NCBI GenBank assembly: GCA_002450155.1
Contig: DJYO01000013.1
Location: 138,765 to 202,764, forward strand
DNA from: Mageeibacillus sp. UBA6976
GTDB lineage: Bacteria; Bacillota; Clostridia; Saccharofermentanales; Saccharofermentanaceae
Direction: 5' to 3'
Length of the DNA stretch: 64,000 nucleotides
Under the pieces are notes generated by a model. The model made no database searches. It had not been told where the DNA came from and worked only from the letters and a program-made list of their open reading frames with translations. The translations under genes and the position numbers were made by a program. Shown piece after piece: positions 9,124 through 18,641 of this stretch; positions within the stretch are counted from its first letter, which is position 1, and every line of letters starts with the position of its first letter.

Positions 9124-10065
9124 TTACTCAAGACCATGGGCCTTAAGATATTCCTTTGCCTCAATTTTATTTCTTTCTACAGCGCTTATGAGTTCTTCTT
9201 TAGAACCGAACTGAGTCTCGGGTCTTAAGAACTTAAGGAGCTCGGTCCTGATATAAGCTCCGTAGATATCTTCATCAAAATCGAATATATATGTTTCTAT
9301 TACGTCTGATACCGCATCTTCTACAGTAGGCCTTAGACCTACATTGGCAACTCCATATAAAGTCCTTGCACCAAGGATCACACTTACGACATATACTCCC
9401 CTTCTCACCTTGAATTTCTCTTCTGTAATATCGAGGTTCGCAGTGGGGAAGCCCATCTTACGTCCAAGCATCTTACCCTTGCACACTCTGCCGGAATAGA
9501 AGAAATCCCTTCCGGAGCAAAGCCGTGATGCAAGCTCAGTATCTCCTGATGCAAGTGCCTCTTTAAGCCAGGCAGTAGAGATCTTACGGCCGCTTATATC
9601 CTTAAGTTCCGGCACGACCTCTATATCTATCAGGTTATTACTGCAAAAAGAACTTAAGAGATCTGCTGTCCCAAGGCCTCCCCTGCCGAATGTATAGTCG
9701 AATCCGCAGATAACAGTATGGGCATTCATGGCAAGCTTGATCACTCTTACCATGTAGTCTTCGGCTGTCATGTCCTTTACTTCGGCATAATTCAATACCA
9801 GGACTTCATCCACTCCCCAAGACTCTAAGACAGCTATCCTCTCGTCTACTGTATATAAGACGCCCTCACCGGATTTTGCAAGACCGGTAAAAGTCTGAAC
9901 GCAGGTCTTGAGCTTCAGCTTTTTTGCAATGCTAACAGCCTTCCTTATTATCTGCTCATGTCCTTCGTGCAGACCGTCGAACATGCCAAGGCAGACGACC
10001 CTTCCGTCCTTGCTTAAGGGGATAGTATCAAGATAAAACTTCTGTATAGGCTTAATCACCTGCAA
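9124..10065 (-). CDS. ribF: Bifunctional riboflavin kinase/FAD synthetase
   Basis: About 313 residues. The N-terminal adenylyltransferase has GMFDGLHEGHE (nucleotide-binding HxGH type motif). The C-terminal flavokinase has GRKMGFPTANL and later GVANVGLRPT. It makes FMN and then FAD from riboflavin. The gene overlaps truB by 14 bp. The start is uncertain: TTG at 10065 lies only about four bases from a GAGAGG sequence, while GTG at 10059 is better spaced. Position between truB and lgt is within the large operon; truB-ribF adjacency is common in Bacillota. Confidence 0.95.
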   Translation of the reverse strand: MQVIKPIQKFYLDTIPLSKDGRVVCLGMFDGLHEGHEQIIRKAVSIAKKLKLKTCVQTFTGLAKSGEGVLYTVDERIAVLESWGVDEVLVLNYAEVKDMTAEDYMVRVIKLAMNAHTVICGFDYTFGRGGLGTADLLSSFCSNNLIDIEVVPELKDISGRKISTAWLKEALASGDTELASRLCSGRDFFYSGRVCKGKMLGRKMGFPTANLDITEEKFKVRRGVYVVSVILGARTLYGVANVGLRPTVEDAVSDVIETYIFDFDEDIYGAYIRTELLKFLRPETQFGSKEELISAVERNKIEAKEYLKAHGLE

Positions 10066-10981
10066 ATACCCTCTCTATCCTGAAAATATATCTGCTATCC
10101 TCAGTAGCAGGATATACGACTGCTATCAGCCTTTCCTGGTATACAGCCTTATATAATCTGCCTTCTTCGTATAAGGGATCGCATAAGATCTTTTTGCCGA
10201 AGCTAAGGTCTTTTGCCTGAGAGGACGTAAGCTCTACCCGAGGCATGTCTTCCAAACACAGACCGGCAGGAAGGATAAACCCGTAATCGCCTCTTTCTTT
10301 CATCTCAGTCATGGAATCTAATGAATAGGCATCCTTAACCATAAACGGGCCGCAGGAAATCCTTCTTAATGATATGGCATGAGCGCCAAAACCTGTCAGG
10401 CGTCCCGCGTCATCACATATAGTCCTTATGTATGTTCCCTTGGAGCAGGACACGTCAAAATCCACTACAAAACCTTTGTCCTGCTCTTCAATTGAGTTGA
10501 TGGTCAGATCGTTAATCCTGATCTCAACAGGTTTAAGCTCAAACTCCACGCCGTCCCTTGCAAGGTCGTAGGCCTTTTTGCCGTTTATCTTCTTGGCTGA
10601 ATACTTAGGCGGTATCTGGGAAGTGGTTTTCGCAACTTCTGCAAAAGCCTGTCTTACCGTGGCAAAATCAGTAGATCTCAGGTCTTCCATCTGTTCTTTG
10701 GACGGATAATTCTCAAAGGTTATCTCCCCTTCGCTGTCCATGGAATCTGTAGCAGCCCCAAAGAAAGCCCTGCAGCTGTAACTCTTGTCAAACCCGTCAC
10801 AGAATCTAAGATACTTAAGCCCCTTGCCTGCAAAGACCGGCAAAAGCCCCGTAGCAAAAGGATCAAGAGTCCCGAGATGCCCGACTTTTTTTGTGCCAAG
10901 GATCTTTCTCATTGCCATATCCACAGCAAAAGAAGTCATATTGGCAGGTTTATCGACCAATATCAGTCCGTCGGGATTCAT
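10052..10981 (-). CDS. truB: tRNA pseudouridine-55 synthase
   Basis: 309 residues. Makes pseudouridine 55 in the T loop of tRNAs. The catalytic aspartate lies in HLGTLDPFATGLLPV near residue 41, preceded by GLILVDKPANMTSF. The C-terminal region resembles a PUA domain. It overlaps the upstream DHH gene by four bases (ATGA) and ribF downstream by 14 bases, so it is coupled to both. Confidence 0.96.
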   Translation of the reverse strand: MNPDGLILVDKPANMTSFAVDMAMRKILGTKKVGHLGTLDPFATGLLPVFAGKGLKYLRFCDGFDKSYSCRAFFGAATDSMDSEGEITFENYPSKEQMEDLRSTDFATVRQAFAEVAKTTSQIPPKYSAKKINGKKAYDLARDGVEFELKPVEIRINDLTINSIEEQDKGFVVDFDVSCSKGTYIRTICDDAGRLTGFGAHAISLRRISCGPFMVKDAYSLDSMTEMKERGDYGFILPAGLCLEDMPRVELTSSQAKDLSFGKKILCDPLYEEGRLYKAVYQERLIAVVYPATEDSRYIFRIERVFAGD

Positions 10982-12054
10982 AGGAGTTCAGATGCCCTCC
11001 TGATAACATCTCCGGCCAGATCATCTATTGTCCCGGATCCGTCTTTTACAGTAAAGCCGGCAGCTCTCAAATGGCCGCCGCCACCGTACAAAGAGGCAAA
11101 AGCTGCAGAATCAAAGTAGGATACAGACCTTACATTGGCCCTGATCTCACCGGTGCTAAGCTCTCTTAAGACTATAGCAACCTCAACGCCTTCAATATCT
11201 CTCATAGCTGATACTACATCGTCGACAGCATCAGGCAGAGCCTCATGTTTGTCGAAAAGGCTTCTTGGAACAGTGGTTATCGCAAGCTTGCCTTCGCAAT
11301 AGAGCTTGACTCTCATCCTTGCTTCGGCTGATACCCTGAACTTATAAAGGGCTTTGCGGTCAAAGAGGTTATAGCTTACGGATGTAATGTCTCCACCAAG
11401 CTCCATGAGCTTGCCTGCAGAATCCAATGTCTCCGGTCTTGTATTCTTATAAGTAAACCTGCCTGTGTCAGTTACTATCCCTGTCATAAAACACTGGGCG
11501 GCAAGAGGAGATATGGTCTTATCTTCAGGCATGCTGAGGGATTCAGCTATCTTGCAGGAGGCATAGAAACAAAGCTCAGCAGCAGAAGATGCATCCGGCT
11601 CTATCCACATATTGTCGCCTCTCATGGTTATGGATGCATGGTGATCGATTATGAGCTTATCCTTGCAGGATTCAAAATACTCACCGCAGCATCCCATTCT
11701 GCCGGGCTCGGATATATCTACAGAGAGTGCCTGGATATAAGGCTTGCCGTAGATGGTCCCTTTATCCTTAAACTCATGTATCTCGTCAAGATCTTCGTTA
11801 TAGATATTAAAGAGCAAGTCTTCAACACCCATAAATTCCATATCCTTGGGAAGACTCTCCGGCATTGCAACATAGCAGTTTACTCCGAGATCCCTTAAGA
11901 CTTTACACATACCACAGGCTGAGCCCACACAGTCTCCGTCCACACTCCTGTGAAGGAATATGAGCATAGCTCCGTCCAGTTTCTTTAACCTGTCCTTATA
12001 TTCAAGGAGGTTAGCTGCCATCTTCGCAGCAGGCAGAGCATAGCGATCAAGCAT
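10978..12054 (-). CDS. nrnA: DHH/DHHA1 phosphoesterase (NrnA-like nanoRNase/pAp phosphatase)
   Basis: About 358 residues. Contains the DHH-family metal motifs (VDGDCVGSA near 45, VDISEP, IIDHHAS) and the C-terminal DHHA1 motif GGGGHLRAAG. NrnA-type enzymes degrade 2-5 nt RNAs and dephosphorylate 3'-phosphoadenosine phosphate. Position between rbfA and truB is the standard one in Bacillota. Start chosen at the ATG at 12054, which has AGGG eight bases upstream; a GTG at 12063 is also possible. Overlaps rbfA by a few bases. Confidence 0.9.
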   Translation of the reverse strand: MLDRYALPAAKMAANLLEYKDRLKKLDGAMLIFLHRSVDGDCVGSACGMCKVLRDLGVNCYVAMPESLPKDMEFMGVEDLLFNIYNEDLDEIHEFKDKGTIYGKPYIQALSVDISEPGRMGCCGEYFESCKDKLIIDHHASITMRGDNMWIEPDASSAAELCFYASCKIAESLSMPEDKTISPLAAQCFMTGIVTDTGRFTYKNTRPETLDSAGKLMELGGDITSVSYNLFDRKALYKFRVSAEARMRVKLYCEGKLAITTVPRSLFDKHEALPDAVDDVVSAMRDIEGVEVAIVLRELSTGEIRANVRSVSYFDSAAFASLYGGGGHLRAAGFTVKDGSGTIDDLAGDVIRRASELL

Positions 12055-12439
12055 TCCCGTCACCCTGCTCTCTCATCACACGGCGGCGCTCATCGTCCTC
12101 TATCGTCTTTGCTATGAGCTCATCCATCTTCTTAGCTTTATCAAGAGTATTATCGAGCTTAAAGTGGAGCTCTGGCGCTACTCTGAGATTTATCTGCTGT
12201 ACAGCCTCGTACCTTATAAAGCCCTTGGCATGCTCGATGGCATCCATTGCCCCCTTCTTTGTCTCATCGTCTCCATAGACAGAAACAAAGACAGTAGCGT
12301 GTGTAAGGTCTGAACTCATCTTGACTCCCGTAACCGTAGTCATGAGAGGTACTCTGGGATCTCTCAGTTTATTTGAGATGATCCCGGATATTATCTTCTG
12401 AAGCTCGTCTCCTACGATCTCAGGTCTTCTTCTTTTCAT
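12047..12439 (-). CDS. rbfA: Ribosome-binding factor A
   Basis: 130-residue KH-like fold protein needed for late 30S maturation and 16S 5'-end processing. Family features are the N-terminal RRPEIVGDELQKIISGII, RDPRVPLMTTVTGVK and APELHFKLDNT. Start overlaps the infB stop as TGATG. The C-terminus is short and basic. Confidence 0.95.
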   Translation of the reverse strand: MKRRRPEIVGDELQKIISGIISNKLRDPRVPLMTTVTGVKMSSDLTHATVFVSVYGDDETKKGAMDAIEHAKGFIRYEAVQQINLRVAPELHFKLDNTLDKAKKMDELIAKTIEDDERRRVMREQGDGNA

Positions 12440-15147
12440 CAGTCTCTTGCTACCTCTACATTACCGAAGGACTCGACTATATCGCCGACCTTAATGTCAT
12501 TGTACCTAGCGATGGTAAGTCCACACTCATGACCTGAGAGGACTTCCTTGACAGAATCCTTCTCATGCTGGAGAGATCCTAACTCACCTGTATATACAAC
12601 TACATCGTCTCTTATTACCCTGACGCTGGAATTTCTTAAGATCTTACCGTCGGTTACATAGCTTCCGCCGATAGTACCGATGCCGGAAACCTTAAAGAGC
12701 TGTCTGATCTCTGCATGACCCCAGACGACTTCTTCGATCTTAGGAGCAAGCAGACCCTTCATGGCATTCTCAACGTCCTCGATGGCATTATAGATAACGC
12801 TGTAGAGCTTGATGTCAACACCGGCTTCCTTTGCCTTGTCGATTATCATCTGGTTAGGACGTACGTTAAATCCGATGATGATAGCATTGGATACGTCAGC
12901 GAGTACTATATCTGATTCATTGATGGCGCCTACGCCGCCGTGAATGATGGATACCTTGACCTCGTCGTTACTGAGCTTCTCAAGTGACTGGGATACAGCC
13001 TCGACTGAACCCTGGACATCGGCCTTGATGATGAGGTTAAGATCCTTAACATCGCCTGCAGCCATCTGCTGGGCAAGAGTCTCGAGACTCATCTTCGAAG
13101 ATCTCCTGAGCTGCTCCTCACGCTGCTTGATCTTACGCTTCTCAACCAACTGACGTGCGATCTTATCATCTGTTACGGCATATAAGAGCTCACCTGCCTC
13201 AGGAACTTCAGGAAGACCTAAGATCTCAACAGGGATCGAAGGACCTGCCTTCTTGATGGCATTACCCTTATCGTCGTACATGGCACGTACATTACCCATG
13301 ATAGGTCCGCATACAACGGTATCGCCCTGCTTGAGTGTACCCTTCTGTACAAGCACTGATGCAACAGGACCTCTGTTCTTATCAAGCTGTGCCTCGATAA
13401 CTGCACCCCTTGCAGGTCCCTTAGGATCAGCCTTGAGTTCCATGACATCTGCAGTAAGAAGAACGTTCTCCAAGAGCTCATCGATACCTGTACCCTGCTT
13501 GGCAGAGATAGGTACCATGATGGTAGAGCCACCCCAGTCCTCGCATACGAGGCCGTATGTTGTAAGTTCCTGCTTGACCTTGTCGGGGTTAGCACCCGGT
13601 TTATCTATCTTGTTTATAGCAACGATTATCTCTGTGTTTGCTGCTCTTGCGTGGTTGATAGCCTCAATTGTCTGGGGCATTACACCGTCGTCTGCAGCAA
13701 CTACCAGGATAGCGATATCTGTAAACTGTGCACCTCTTGCACGCATCGTAGTAAATGCTTCGTGACCCGGAGTATCGATGAATGTGATCTGGCGCCCCTT
13801 AAGTCTTACTGTATAAGCACCGATCTTCTGGGTGATACCGCCGGCCTCGCCTGCAGTAACGCTTGTTGAACGGATCTTATCGAGCAGTGATGTCTTACCG
13901 TGGTCAACGTGACCCATTACAACAACTACAGGAGGTCTAGCCTCGAGATTTTCTTCCTTCTCGGCAGTCTCCTCAAAGAGGATATCCTCTTCTGTCTTCT
14001 CCTCCAAAAGCTCGGCATTGATACCGAAGGCATCTGCGATAAGACATGCAGTGTCGAAGTCTAATTCCTGATTGATAGTAGCCATTACGCCCAGCTTCAT
14101 AAGCTCCATAATGACTTCAGAGCTCTTCTTGCCGATACCTTCTGCAAAGTCCTTAACAGTGATGAAAGCAGGGATCTTGATCTCAGTGATAACCTGCTGC
14201 TGCTCATAAGAAGCCTGATCAGACTGCTTCTTCTTTTTCTTCCTGTAGGAATACTCATCGTATTCACCGTCCTCGTTTACCCTGCCGGTAAACTGATTGC
14301 GGTTCTGCTTACGCTTATCGGTAGTACCCTTGGCATTCTCCCTTCTCTCGCTGTCAGAATGCTTCTTATCGAAAGCAGACTTCTCTGCATAAGAGGATCT
14401 GCTCTTCTTTACTTCTTCGATGGGTGCAGCTGCCTTAGGCTTTGCCGCCCTTCTGGCAGGCTGTCTTGTCTGTCCTTCCTCATCCTTATCCTTATCGAAG
14501 GAAGGTGCGCTCTTACCGCCCTGGTATCTTCCCTGACCCTGGGGACGTGAAGAAGAACCATAGTAATTATTCCCGCCCTTGGAAGGATTCTTGCGGTCCT
14601 TGTTATATGTGATGATGGTAGAGCTTCTGTATGTCTCGCCCTTGGAAGGAACATTACCCAGTGATACAACAGCTGAAGACAGCCTTGACTGGGGCTTCTT
14701 TGCTTCAGTTTCCTCAGGCTCTTCCTTCTTTGTTTCTGCTGCAGGCTCTGCTTCAACCTTCTTTACGGGAGCAGGTTCTTCTTTCTTCTCTGCTTTCTTT
14801 GTATCTATAGCTTCATCCTTTACAGGCTCCTCTTCAGTCTTCTTTGCAGCAGCCTTCTTGGCGGGAGCTTTCTTAGCTGCAGGCTTAGCCTTCTCCTCTG
14901 TCTTCTTTGCTTCGGGCTCGGCCTTAGGCTCAGCTGCTTCCTTAGCCTTCTTCTCAGCTGTCTTGGCAGGCTTCTTGGCAGGAGCTGCCTTCTCTTCTGC
15001 TACAGCTTCTGCAGGTGCTTTTACCTCCTTCTCTTCGGGAGCAGGGGTTTCTGCCTTTTTCTTATGGACTCTTCCGAGTCTCATCTTCTTATTACCGGAG
15101 ACGCCTCCTACTGTTATGCCGTTTTTCTTCTCGTTCTCATCACTCAT
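12439..15147 (-). CDS. infB: Translation initiation factor IF-2
   Basis: 902 residues. A low-complexity N-terminus rich in Lys, Ala and Glu (about 25-160) is followed by basic stretches, an IF2-N helper domain (about 320-370), the G domain with G1 GHVDHGKT near residue 413 and DTPGHEAF, then the beta-barrel and C-terminal fMet-tRNA-binding domains. It recruits initiator tRNA to the 30S subunit. The stop codon of ylxQ is directly adjacent to the ATG. Length is normal for IF-2 with an extended N-terminus. Confidence 0.98.
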   Translation of the reverse strand: MSDENEKKNGITVGGVSGNKKMRLGRVHKKKAETPAPEEKEVKAPAEAVAEEKAAPAKKPAKTAEKKAKEAAEPKAEPEAKKTEEKAKPAAKKAPAKKAAAKKTEEEPVKDEAIDTKKAEKKEEPAPVKKVEAEPAAETKKEEPEETEAKKPQSRLSSAVVSLGNVPSKGETYRSSTIITYNKDRKNPSKGGNNYYGSSSRPQGQGRYQGGKSAPSFDKDKDEEGQTRQPARRAAKPKAAAPIEEVKKSRSSYAEKSAFDKKHSDSERRENAKGTTDKRKQNRNQFTGRVNEDGEYDEYSYRKKKKKQSDQASYEQQQVITEIKIPAFITVKDFAEGIGKKSSEVIMELMKLGVMATINQELDFDTACLIADAFGINAELLEEKTEEDILFEETAEKEENLEARPPVVVVMGHVDHGKTSLLDKIRSTSVTAGEAGGITQKIGAYTVRLKGRQITFIDTPGHEAFTTMRARGAQFTDIAILVVAADDGVMPQTIEAINHARAANTEIIVAINKIDKPGANPDKVKQELTTYGLVCEDWGGSTIMVPISAKQGTGIDELLENVLLTADVMELKADPKGPARGAVIEAQLDKNRGPVASVLVQKGTLKQGDTVVCGPIMGNVRAMYDDKGNAIKKAGPSIPVEILGLPEVPEAGELLYAVTDDKIARQLVEKRKIKQREEQLRRSSKMSLETLAQQMAAGDVKDLNLIIKADVQGSVEAVSQSLEKLSNDEVKVSIIHGGVGAINESDIVLADVSNAIIIGFNVRPNQMIIDKAKEAGVDIKLYSVIYNAIEDVENAMKGLLAPKIEEVVWGHAEIRQLFKVSGIGTIGGSYVTDGKILRNSSVRVIRDDVVVYTGELGSLQHEKDSVKEVLSGHECGLTIARYNDIKVGDIVESFGNVEVARD

Positions 15148-15489
15148 TTATTCTTGATCCTCCTGGTTAAAACCGTCCAGCAATTTCTCCAAACCTGAAG
15201 CAAAGCCTTCATCCTCAACTGCCACGCATGTTCTCGCCCTCTTGCCTATCCTGTCACCTAATACTTCGGAATTGCCAAACCTGTATAGACTTGCAGGCCC
15301 GGATGCCCGGGAGACTTTAGCAGCATTTAAGATCTTATCCAAAGTATTGGCAGAGATATCACCTGTGACTACTATCACCTTCGCTCTTCCGGATTCAAGG
15401 GAGGCACACACCGCATCCTGTCCGGATACGAGTTTGCCTGCACGCTGCATCAGGCCGAACAATCCGTATATCTTCTCTTCTGCCGTCAT
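15148..15489 (-). CDS. ylxQ: L7Ae/L30e-fold RNA-binding protein YlxQ
   Basis: 113-residue member of the L7Ae family that sits between ylxR and infB in most Bacillota. The fold signature is GLMQRAGKLVSGQDAV with VIVVTGDISANT. It probably binds a kink-turn RNA, but a definite target is not established. The gene overlaps ylxR by four bases. Confidence 0.9.
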   Translation of the reverse strand: MTAEEKIYGLFGLMQRAGKLVSGQDAVCASLESGRAKVIVVTGDISANTLDKILNAAKVSRASGPASLYRFGNSEVLGDRIGKRARTCVAVEDEGFASGLEKLLDGFNQEDQE

Positions 15490-15761
15490 TCTTGTACACT
15501 GCTTCGAAGGATCTCCTCTGCAAGAGAATCGATCTCTTCCTTGGTAACAGGGCGTCTTAAACCTTTTGACAGTTTAGATGCCTTCTTTAGTTCCTGTTTG
15601 ATACAGTCACTGTTGTGGCACAGATAAGATCCCCTCCCCGGGAGTTTGCCCGTGGGATCGTATACTATGCTTCCGTCAGGCATACTGCAGATCCTCAGGA
15701 GATCTTTCTTATCTTTACGCTCCTTGCAGGAGACACATTGCCGCTGCGGCTGTTTCTTCAT
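15486..15761 (-). CDS. ylxR: YlxR (RnpM-type) nucleic-acid-binding protein
   Basis: 91-residue protein with the family CVSCKERKDKKDLLRI start, GKLPGRGSYLCHN core and a basic helix. YlxR proteins bind RNA; in Bacillus subtilis the family has been linked to RNase P modulation. Overlaps nusA by one base and ylxQ by four. Confidence 0.92.
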   Translation of the reverse strand: MKKQPQRQCVSCKERKDKKDLLRICSMPDGSIVYDPTGKLPGRGSYLCHNSDCIKQELKKASKLSKGLRRPVTKEEIDSLAEEILRSSVQE

Positions 15762-16936
15762 TACTTGTTGCCTTCCTCTTCTTCAACAACCTTAAAGTCA
15801 GATACGAGAGCCTGGGATGCCTCGTCGCTGTCCTCAGATTCCTTCTTGATATCGATCTTAAAGTCTGTGAGTCTTGCAGCAAGACGTACATTCTGTCCGT
15901 TTCTGCCGATCGCAAGTGAGAACTGCTGATCAGGTACGATTACCTTAGCATGCTTCTCGATGGTACCGTCATTGTTCTTGGTCATCTCAATATCTACACG
16001 GATGACTGTTGCAGGCTGCAAAGCCTCTGAGATGAACAATGCGGGATCCTCGTTCCAGTCAACGATATCGATCTTCTCATCAGATAATTCTGTCATGACC
16101 TGCTGAACACGCTGTCCGCGCTGTCCTACACATGCACCCTTTGCATCGATATCAGGATCTCTGGAGTAAACAGCGATCTTGGATCTTGAACCGGGCTCTC
16201 TTGCAACTGCCTTGATGATGACATCGCCTGACTTGATCTCAGGTACTTCAAGCTCAAAGAGCTTGGATACGAGCTGAGGCGCTGTTCTTGAGAGGATAAC
16301 AGAAGGTCTGCCGTTCTCTTCCTTAACACCTACGATATAGAACTTCATCTTCATGTTGTTCTCGTAGCTTTCCTTCCTGTTGCCCCTGATCTGGCCGTCG
16401 CGCTTAACGATTGCTTCTGCACGGCCGATATTTACATATACATTGTTGTTGTCCTTACGGAGGATAGTACCTGTAGTAACCTCATTGATCCTGCTGGAGA
16501 ACTCATTCTTGATCTTGGCACCCTCAGCGTCTCTGAGCTTCTGGTTGATGGCACTCTTGGCAGCACCGGCAGCAAGACGGCCCAGATCCTCAACATCTAT
16601 CGCAACCTCGATCTCGTCTCCGATCTCGATGTCCTCGCCGCCTGCATCCTGAGCCTCGTTAAGAGATATCTCATTAAGAGGATCGAGTACTTCGTCAACT
16701 ACTTCTGCAAGCTTATATACATAGATCTCGCCGGTGTCTCTGTCGATCTCTGCAAATACGTTCTTGATCTTGGCATCCTTGTTATTGCTGCCGAACTCAC
16801 GCTTGTAAGCTGCAACGATACCGCTCTCTATTGCCTGGAAAACTTCCTCTGCATCAATGTCACGCTCCTCGGCGAGTACTCTGACCAGATCGACCAATGA
16901 CTCCTTAGGTTCCTCTTCCTGCTTTCTCTTTGCCAT
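15761..16936 (-). CDS. nusA: Transcription termination/antitermination factor NusA
   Basis: 391 residues: an N-terminal RNA polymerase-binding domain (1-about 130), an S1 domain (about 135-200, with GTILRKDNNNVYVNIGRAEA), and two KH domains (SRDPDIDAKGACVGQRG and FSLAIGRNGQNVRLAARL). No C-terminal acidic repeats, as is usual outside Proteobacteria. NusA stimulates pausing and hairpin termination, which matters here because a terminator-like hairpin lies in the leader of its own operon. It starts 14 bp after rimP. Confidence 0.97.
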   Translation of the reverse strand: MAKRKQEEEPKESLVDLVRVLAEERDIDAEEVFQAIESGIVAAYKREFGSNNKDAKIKNVFAEIDRDTGEIYVYKLAEVVDEVLDPLNEISLNEAQDAGGEDIEIGDEIEVAIDVEDLGRLAAGAAKSAINQKLRDAEGAKIKNEFSSRINEVTTGTILRKDNNNVYVNIGRAEAIVKRDGQIRGNRKESYENNMKMKFYIVGVKEENGRPSVILSRTAPQLVSKLFELEVPEIKSGDVIIKAVAREPGSRSKIAVYSRDPDIDAKGACVGQRGQRVQQVMTELSDEKIDIVDWNEDPALFISEALQPATVIRVDIEMTKNNDGTIEKHAKVIVPDQQFSLAIGRNGQNVRLAARLTDFKIDIKKESEDSDEASQALVSDFKVVEEEEGNK

Positions 16937-16950
16937 ATTATGCCTCCTAA

Positions 16951-17415
16951 TTAAAAATCAATATGTCTTACAGCCTTTGCTATATCGCTCAAAGCCAAAT
17001 CATATTCAGTTCCGTTTTCTGCCTCAAGTACCACTCTGTCTCCGGAATAAGACTTAAGGACAGATGTAAAGTTCTTAACACCATCTCTTGCTGCAAACAA
17101 GGTAATGTCCAGCTTCTCGCCCTCGTACCTTACATAGTCCTCTATAGTCTCAAGCGGCCTTGTAAGTCCGGGCGAAGATACTTCGAAGTAATCGGCATCA
17201 GACTGCATTCCACTGTCGATTATGGGATCTACTGCAGCTGAGAATGCCTCGCAGTCATCAAGACCTACCCCACCCTTCTTATCTATAAAGAGACGGAGGA
17301 AAAGATCCTGCCCTTCCTTCTTGTACTCACAGTCCACAAGATCATAGCCCATCTCCTTAGCGACGGGCAGTGCCAGATCGAAAGCTTCCTGTGCCTTCTT
17401 CGAACGTTTTGCCAA
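16951..17415 (-). CDS. rimP: Ribosome maturation factor RimP
   Basis: About 154 residues; assists 30S assembly. Family motifs include GYDLVDCEYKKEG, LRLFIDKKGGVGLDDCE and YFEVSSPGLTRPL. The start chosen is TTG at 17415 because AAGGAG is seven bases upstream and the length then fits the family. An in-frame ATG at 17463 sits inside the leader hairpin and has no ribosome binding site. First gene of the long rimP-nusA-infB-rodA operon. Confidence 0.94.
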   Translation of the reverse strand: MAKRSKKAQEAFDLALPVAKEMGYDLVDCEYKKEGQDLFLRLFIDKKGGVGLDDCEAFSAAVDPIIDSGMQSDADYFEVSSPGLTRPLETIEDYVRYEGEKLDITLFAARDGVKNFTSVLKSYSGDRVVLEAENGTEYDLALSDIAKAVRHIDF

Positions 17416-17430
17416 ATCAACTCTCCTTAC

Positions 17431-17460
17431 AACAAAAAACGGACTTGAAACAAGTCCGTT
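17431..17460 (-). terminator. Terminator-like hairpin in the rimP leader (candidate attenuator)
   Basis: On the minus strand a perfect 10-bp stem (AACGGACTTG with CAAGTCCGTT, TTT loop) is followed by TTTTTTG. It lies between the predicted promoter and the rimP ribosome binding site, so it would stop transcripts before the operon unless read through. Confidence 0.75.
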
Positions 17461-17488
17461 CATAAAAGTAAATCTTAAGAACGTGTAT

Positions 17489-17517
17489 ATACTACCACTT
17501 TAATAAGCCAGGTGCAA
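17489..17517 (-). promoter_or_regulatory. Predicted promoter of the rimP operon
   Basis: TTGCAC (17517-17512) and TAGTAT (17494-17489) are spaced by 17 bases on the minus strand. Initiation near 17482 would give a leader of about 65 nt containing the hairpin at 17431-17460. Confidence 0.65.
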
Positions 17518-17614
17518 TCAGAAAAATATTTATAATTTTATTCACAATTGACTGTTCATTTTAAAGGTACTTTACAGTAAAATAAATTTATCCAAAAAAA
17601 AGGAGATTTTGTGT

Positions 17615-18025
17615 ATGATCAAATTAATTGCAGGCCCTAAGGGCACAGGCAAAACAGCAAAACTCGTAGATGACATTAATGCAGTTGCAGCTTCTGACAG
17701 CAACGTTGTCTGCCTTGAAAGAGGTAACCGTTTAGACCAGCTCTTAAAGCCCACGGTTCGTCTTGTAAATATGAAGGAATACCCTATCGAGGGATTCGAC
17801 CAGGTTTTGGCTTTCATCTGCGGTATATGCTCCAAGGATTACGATTTAACACATATCTATGTTGACGCGATCTGCAAAGTTGCTAATAACTATGAACCCG
17901 ACGGTCTCGGTGATTTCCTCTTAAAGCTCGATGCTTTCCTGAAGGACACACCTGTTACGGCAACGATCCTCTACAGCGGCGAGATCGACAGTCTCCCCGA
18001 GGAAGCAAGGAAATTCGCAGAATAA
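17615..18025 (+). CDS. Small P-loop ATP-binding protein
   Basis: 136 residues beginning MIKLIAGPKGTGKTAKL, a clear Walker A. HIYVDAICK near residue 90 could be Walker B. There is little room for more than the core nucleotide-binding fold. ATG at 17615 is preferred, nine bases after AGGAG; an in-frame TTG two codons upstream is poorer. Function not recognised. A possible promoter (TTGACT at 17548, TACAGT at 17573) lies upstream. It is divergent from rimP and 63 bp ahead of mscL. Confidence 0.85.
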   Translation: MIKLIAGPKGTGKTAKLVDDINAVAASDSNVVCLERGNRLDQLLKPTVRLVNMKEYPIEGFDQVLAFICGICSKDYDLTHIYVDAICKVANNYEPDGLGDFLLKLDAFLKDTPVTATILYSGEIDSLPEEARKFAE

Positions 18026-18088
18026 TACGTAATACTTCCGGAAACGATCCGGCAAAAAACACAACCAAATAACAGGAGGGAAACACTA

Positions 18089-18514
18089 ATGGGATTACTT
18101 AAAGAATTTAAGGAATTTGCACTTAAGGGTAACGTAATGGATATGGCTGTCGGTGTTATCATCGGTGGTGCTTTCGGTGGTATCGTCGGAGCTTTGACAG
18201 ATGACTTCATCAATCCACTCATCAACTCTTTCGGTGGAGCTGAGGTTGCCGGATCATTCGTTCTGCCCTGGTCAAAGCTTGCTGAGAGCACAGATCCTGA
18301 AGTTCTTGCTACTATTTCACTTAACTATGGACACTTCATTACTCAGATCATCAACTTCCTGATCCTCGCTGTTGTACTCTTCATCATAATCAAGGGCATG
18401 AACAAGCTTATGGCACTCGGTAAGAAGAAGGCTGAGGAAGAAGCAGCTGCACCGGAGCCTTCTGATGAAGTTAAGCTTCTCACAGAGATCAAGGACATCC
18501 TCAAGGAGAAGTAA
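18089..18514 (+). CDS. mscL: Large-conductance mechanosensitive channel MscL
   Basis: 141 residues with the N-terminal amphipathic helix MGLLKEFKEFALKGNVMDMAVGVIIGGAFG, the gate-lining first helix, an extracytoplasmic loop, a second helix and a charged C-terminal helix. It releases solutes on hypo-osmotic shock. Preceded by AGGAGG and followed by a strong terminator. Confidence 0.97.
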   Translation: MGLLKEFKEFALKGNVMDMAVGVIIGGAFGGIVGALTDDFINPLINSFGGAEVAGSFVLPWSKLAESTDPEVLATISLNYGHFITQIINFLILAVVLFIIIKGMNKLMALGKKKAEEEAAAPEPSDEVKLLTEIKDILKEK

Positions 18515-18538
18515 TGTCCTTATAATCCTGCAAATACG

Positions 18539-18569
18539 GGAGCTTCATAATTGAAGCTCCTTTATTTTT
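18539..18569 (+). terminator. Rho-independent terminator after mscL
   Basis: 9-bp stem GGAGCTTCA/TGAAGCTCC, TAAT loop, followed by TTTATTTTT. Confidence 0.9.
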
Positions 18570-18589
18570 GCACTGGCATGATTTACTTG

Positions 18590-18618
18590 TTGACTTTGCG
18601 ATTTTATTTATGTATAAT
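18590..18618 (+). promoter_or_regulatory. tRNA-Thr promoter
   Basis: TTGACT (18590-18595), 17-base spacer, TATAAT (18613-18618), 23 bases before the tRNA. Confidence 0.85.
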
Positions 18619-18641
18619 CTCACCTGCGTTGACAAGAAGAC

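Noticed and set aside
12715..13869. Several plus-strand frames opposite the infB GTPase domain
   Set aside because: All are shadows of infB with poor composition and no ribosome binding sites.
14579..15157. Long plus-strand open frame rich in Ser, Ala and Phe opposite infB
   Set aside because: It is the antisense of the Lys/Ala/Glu-rich infB N-terminus; it has no ribosome binding site and mirrors the codon pattern of infB.
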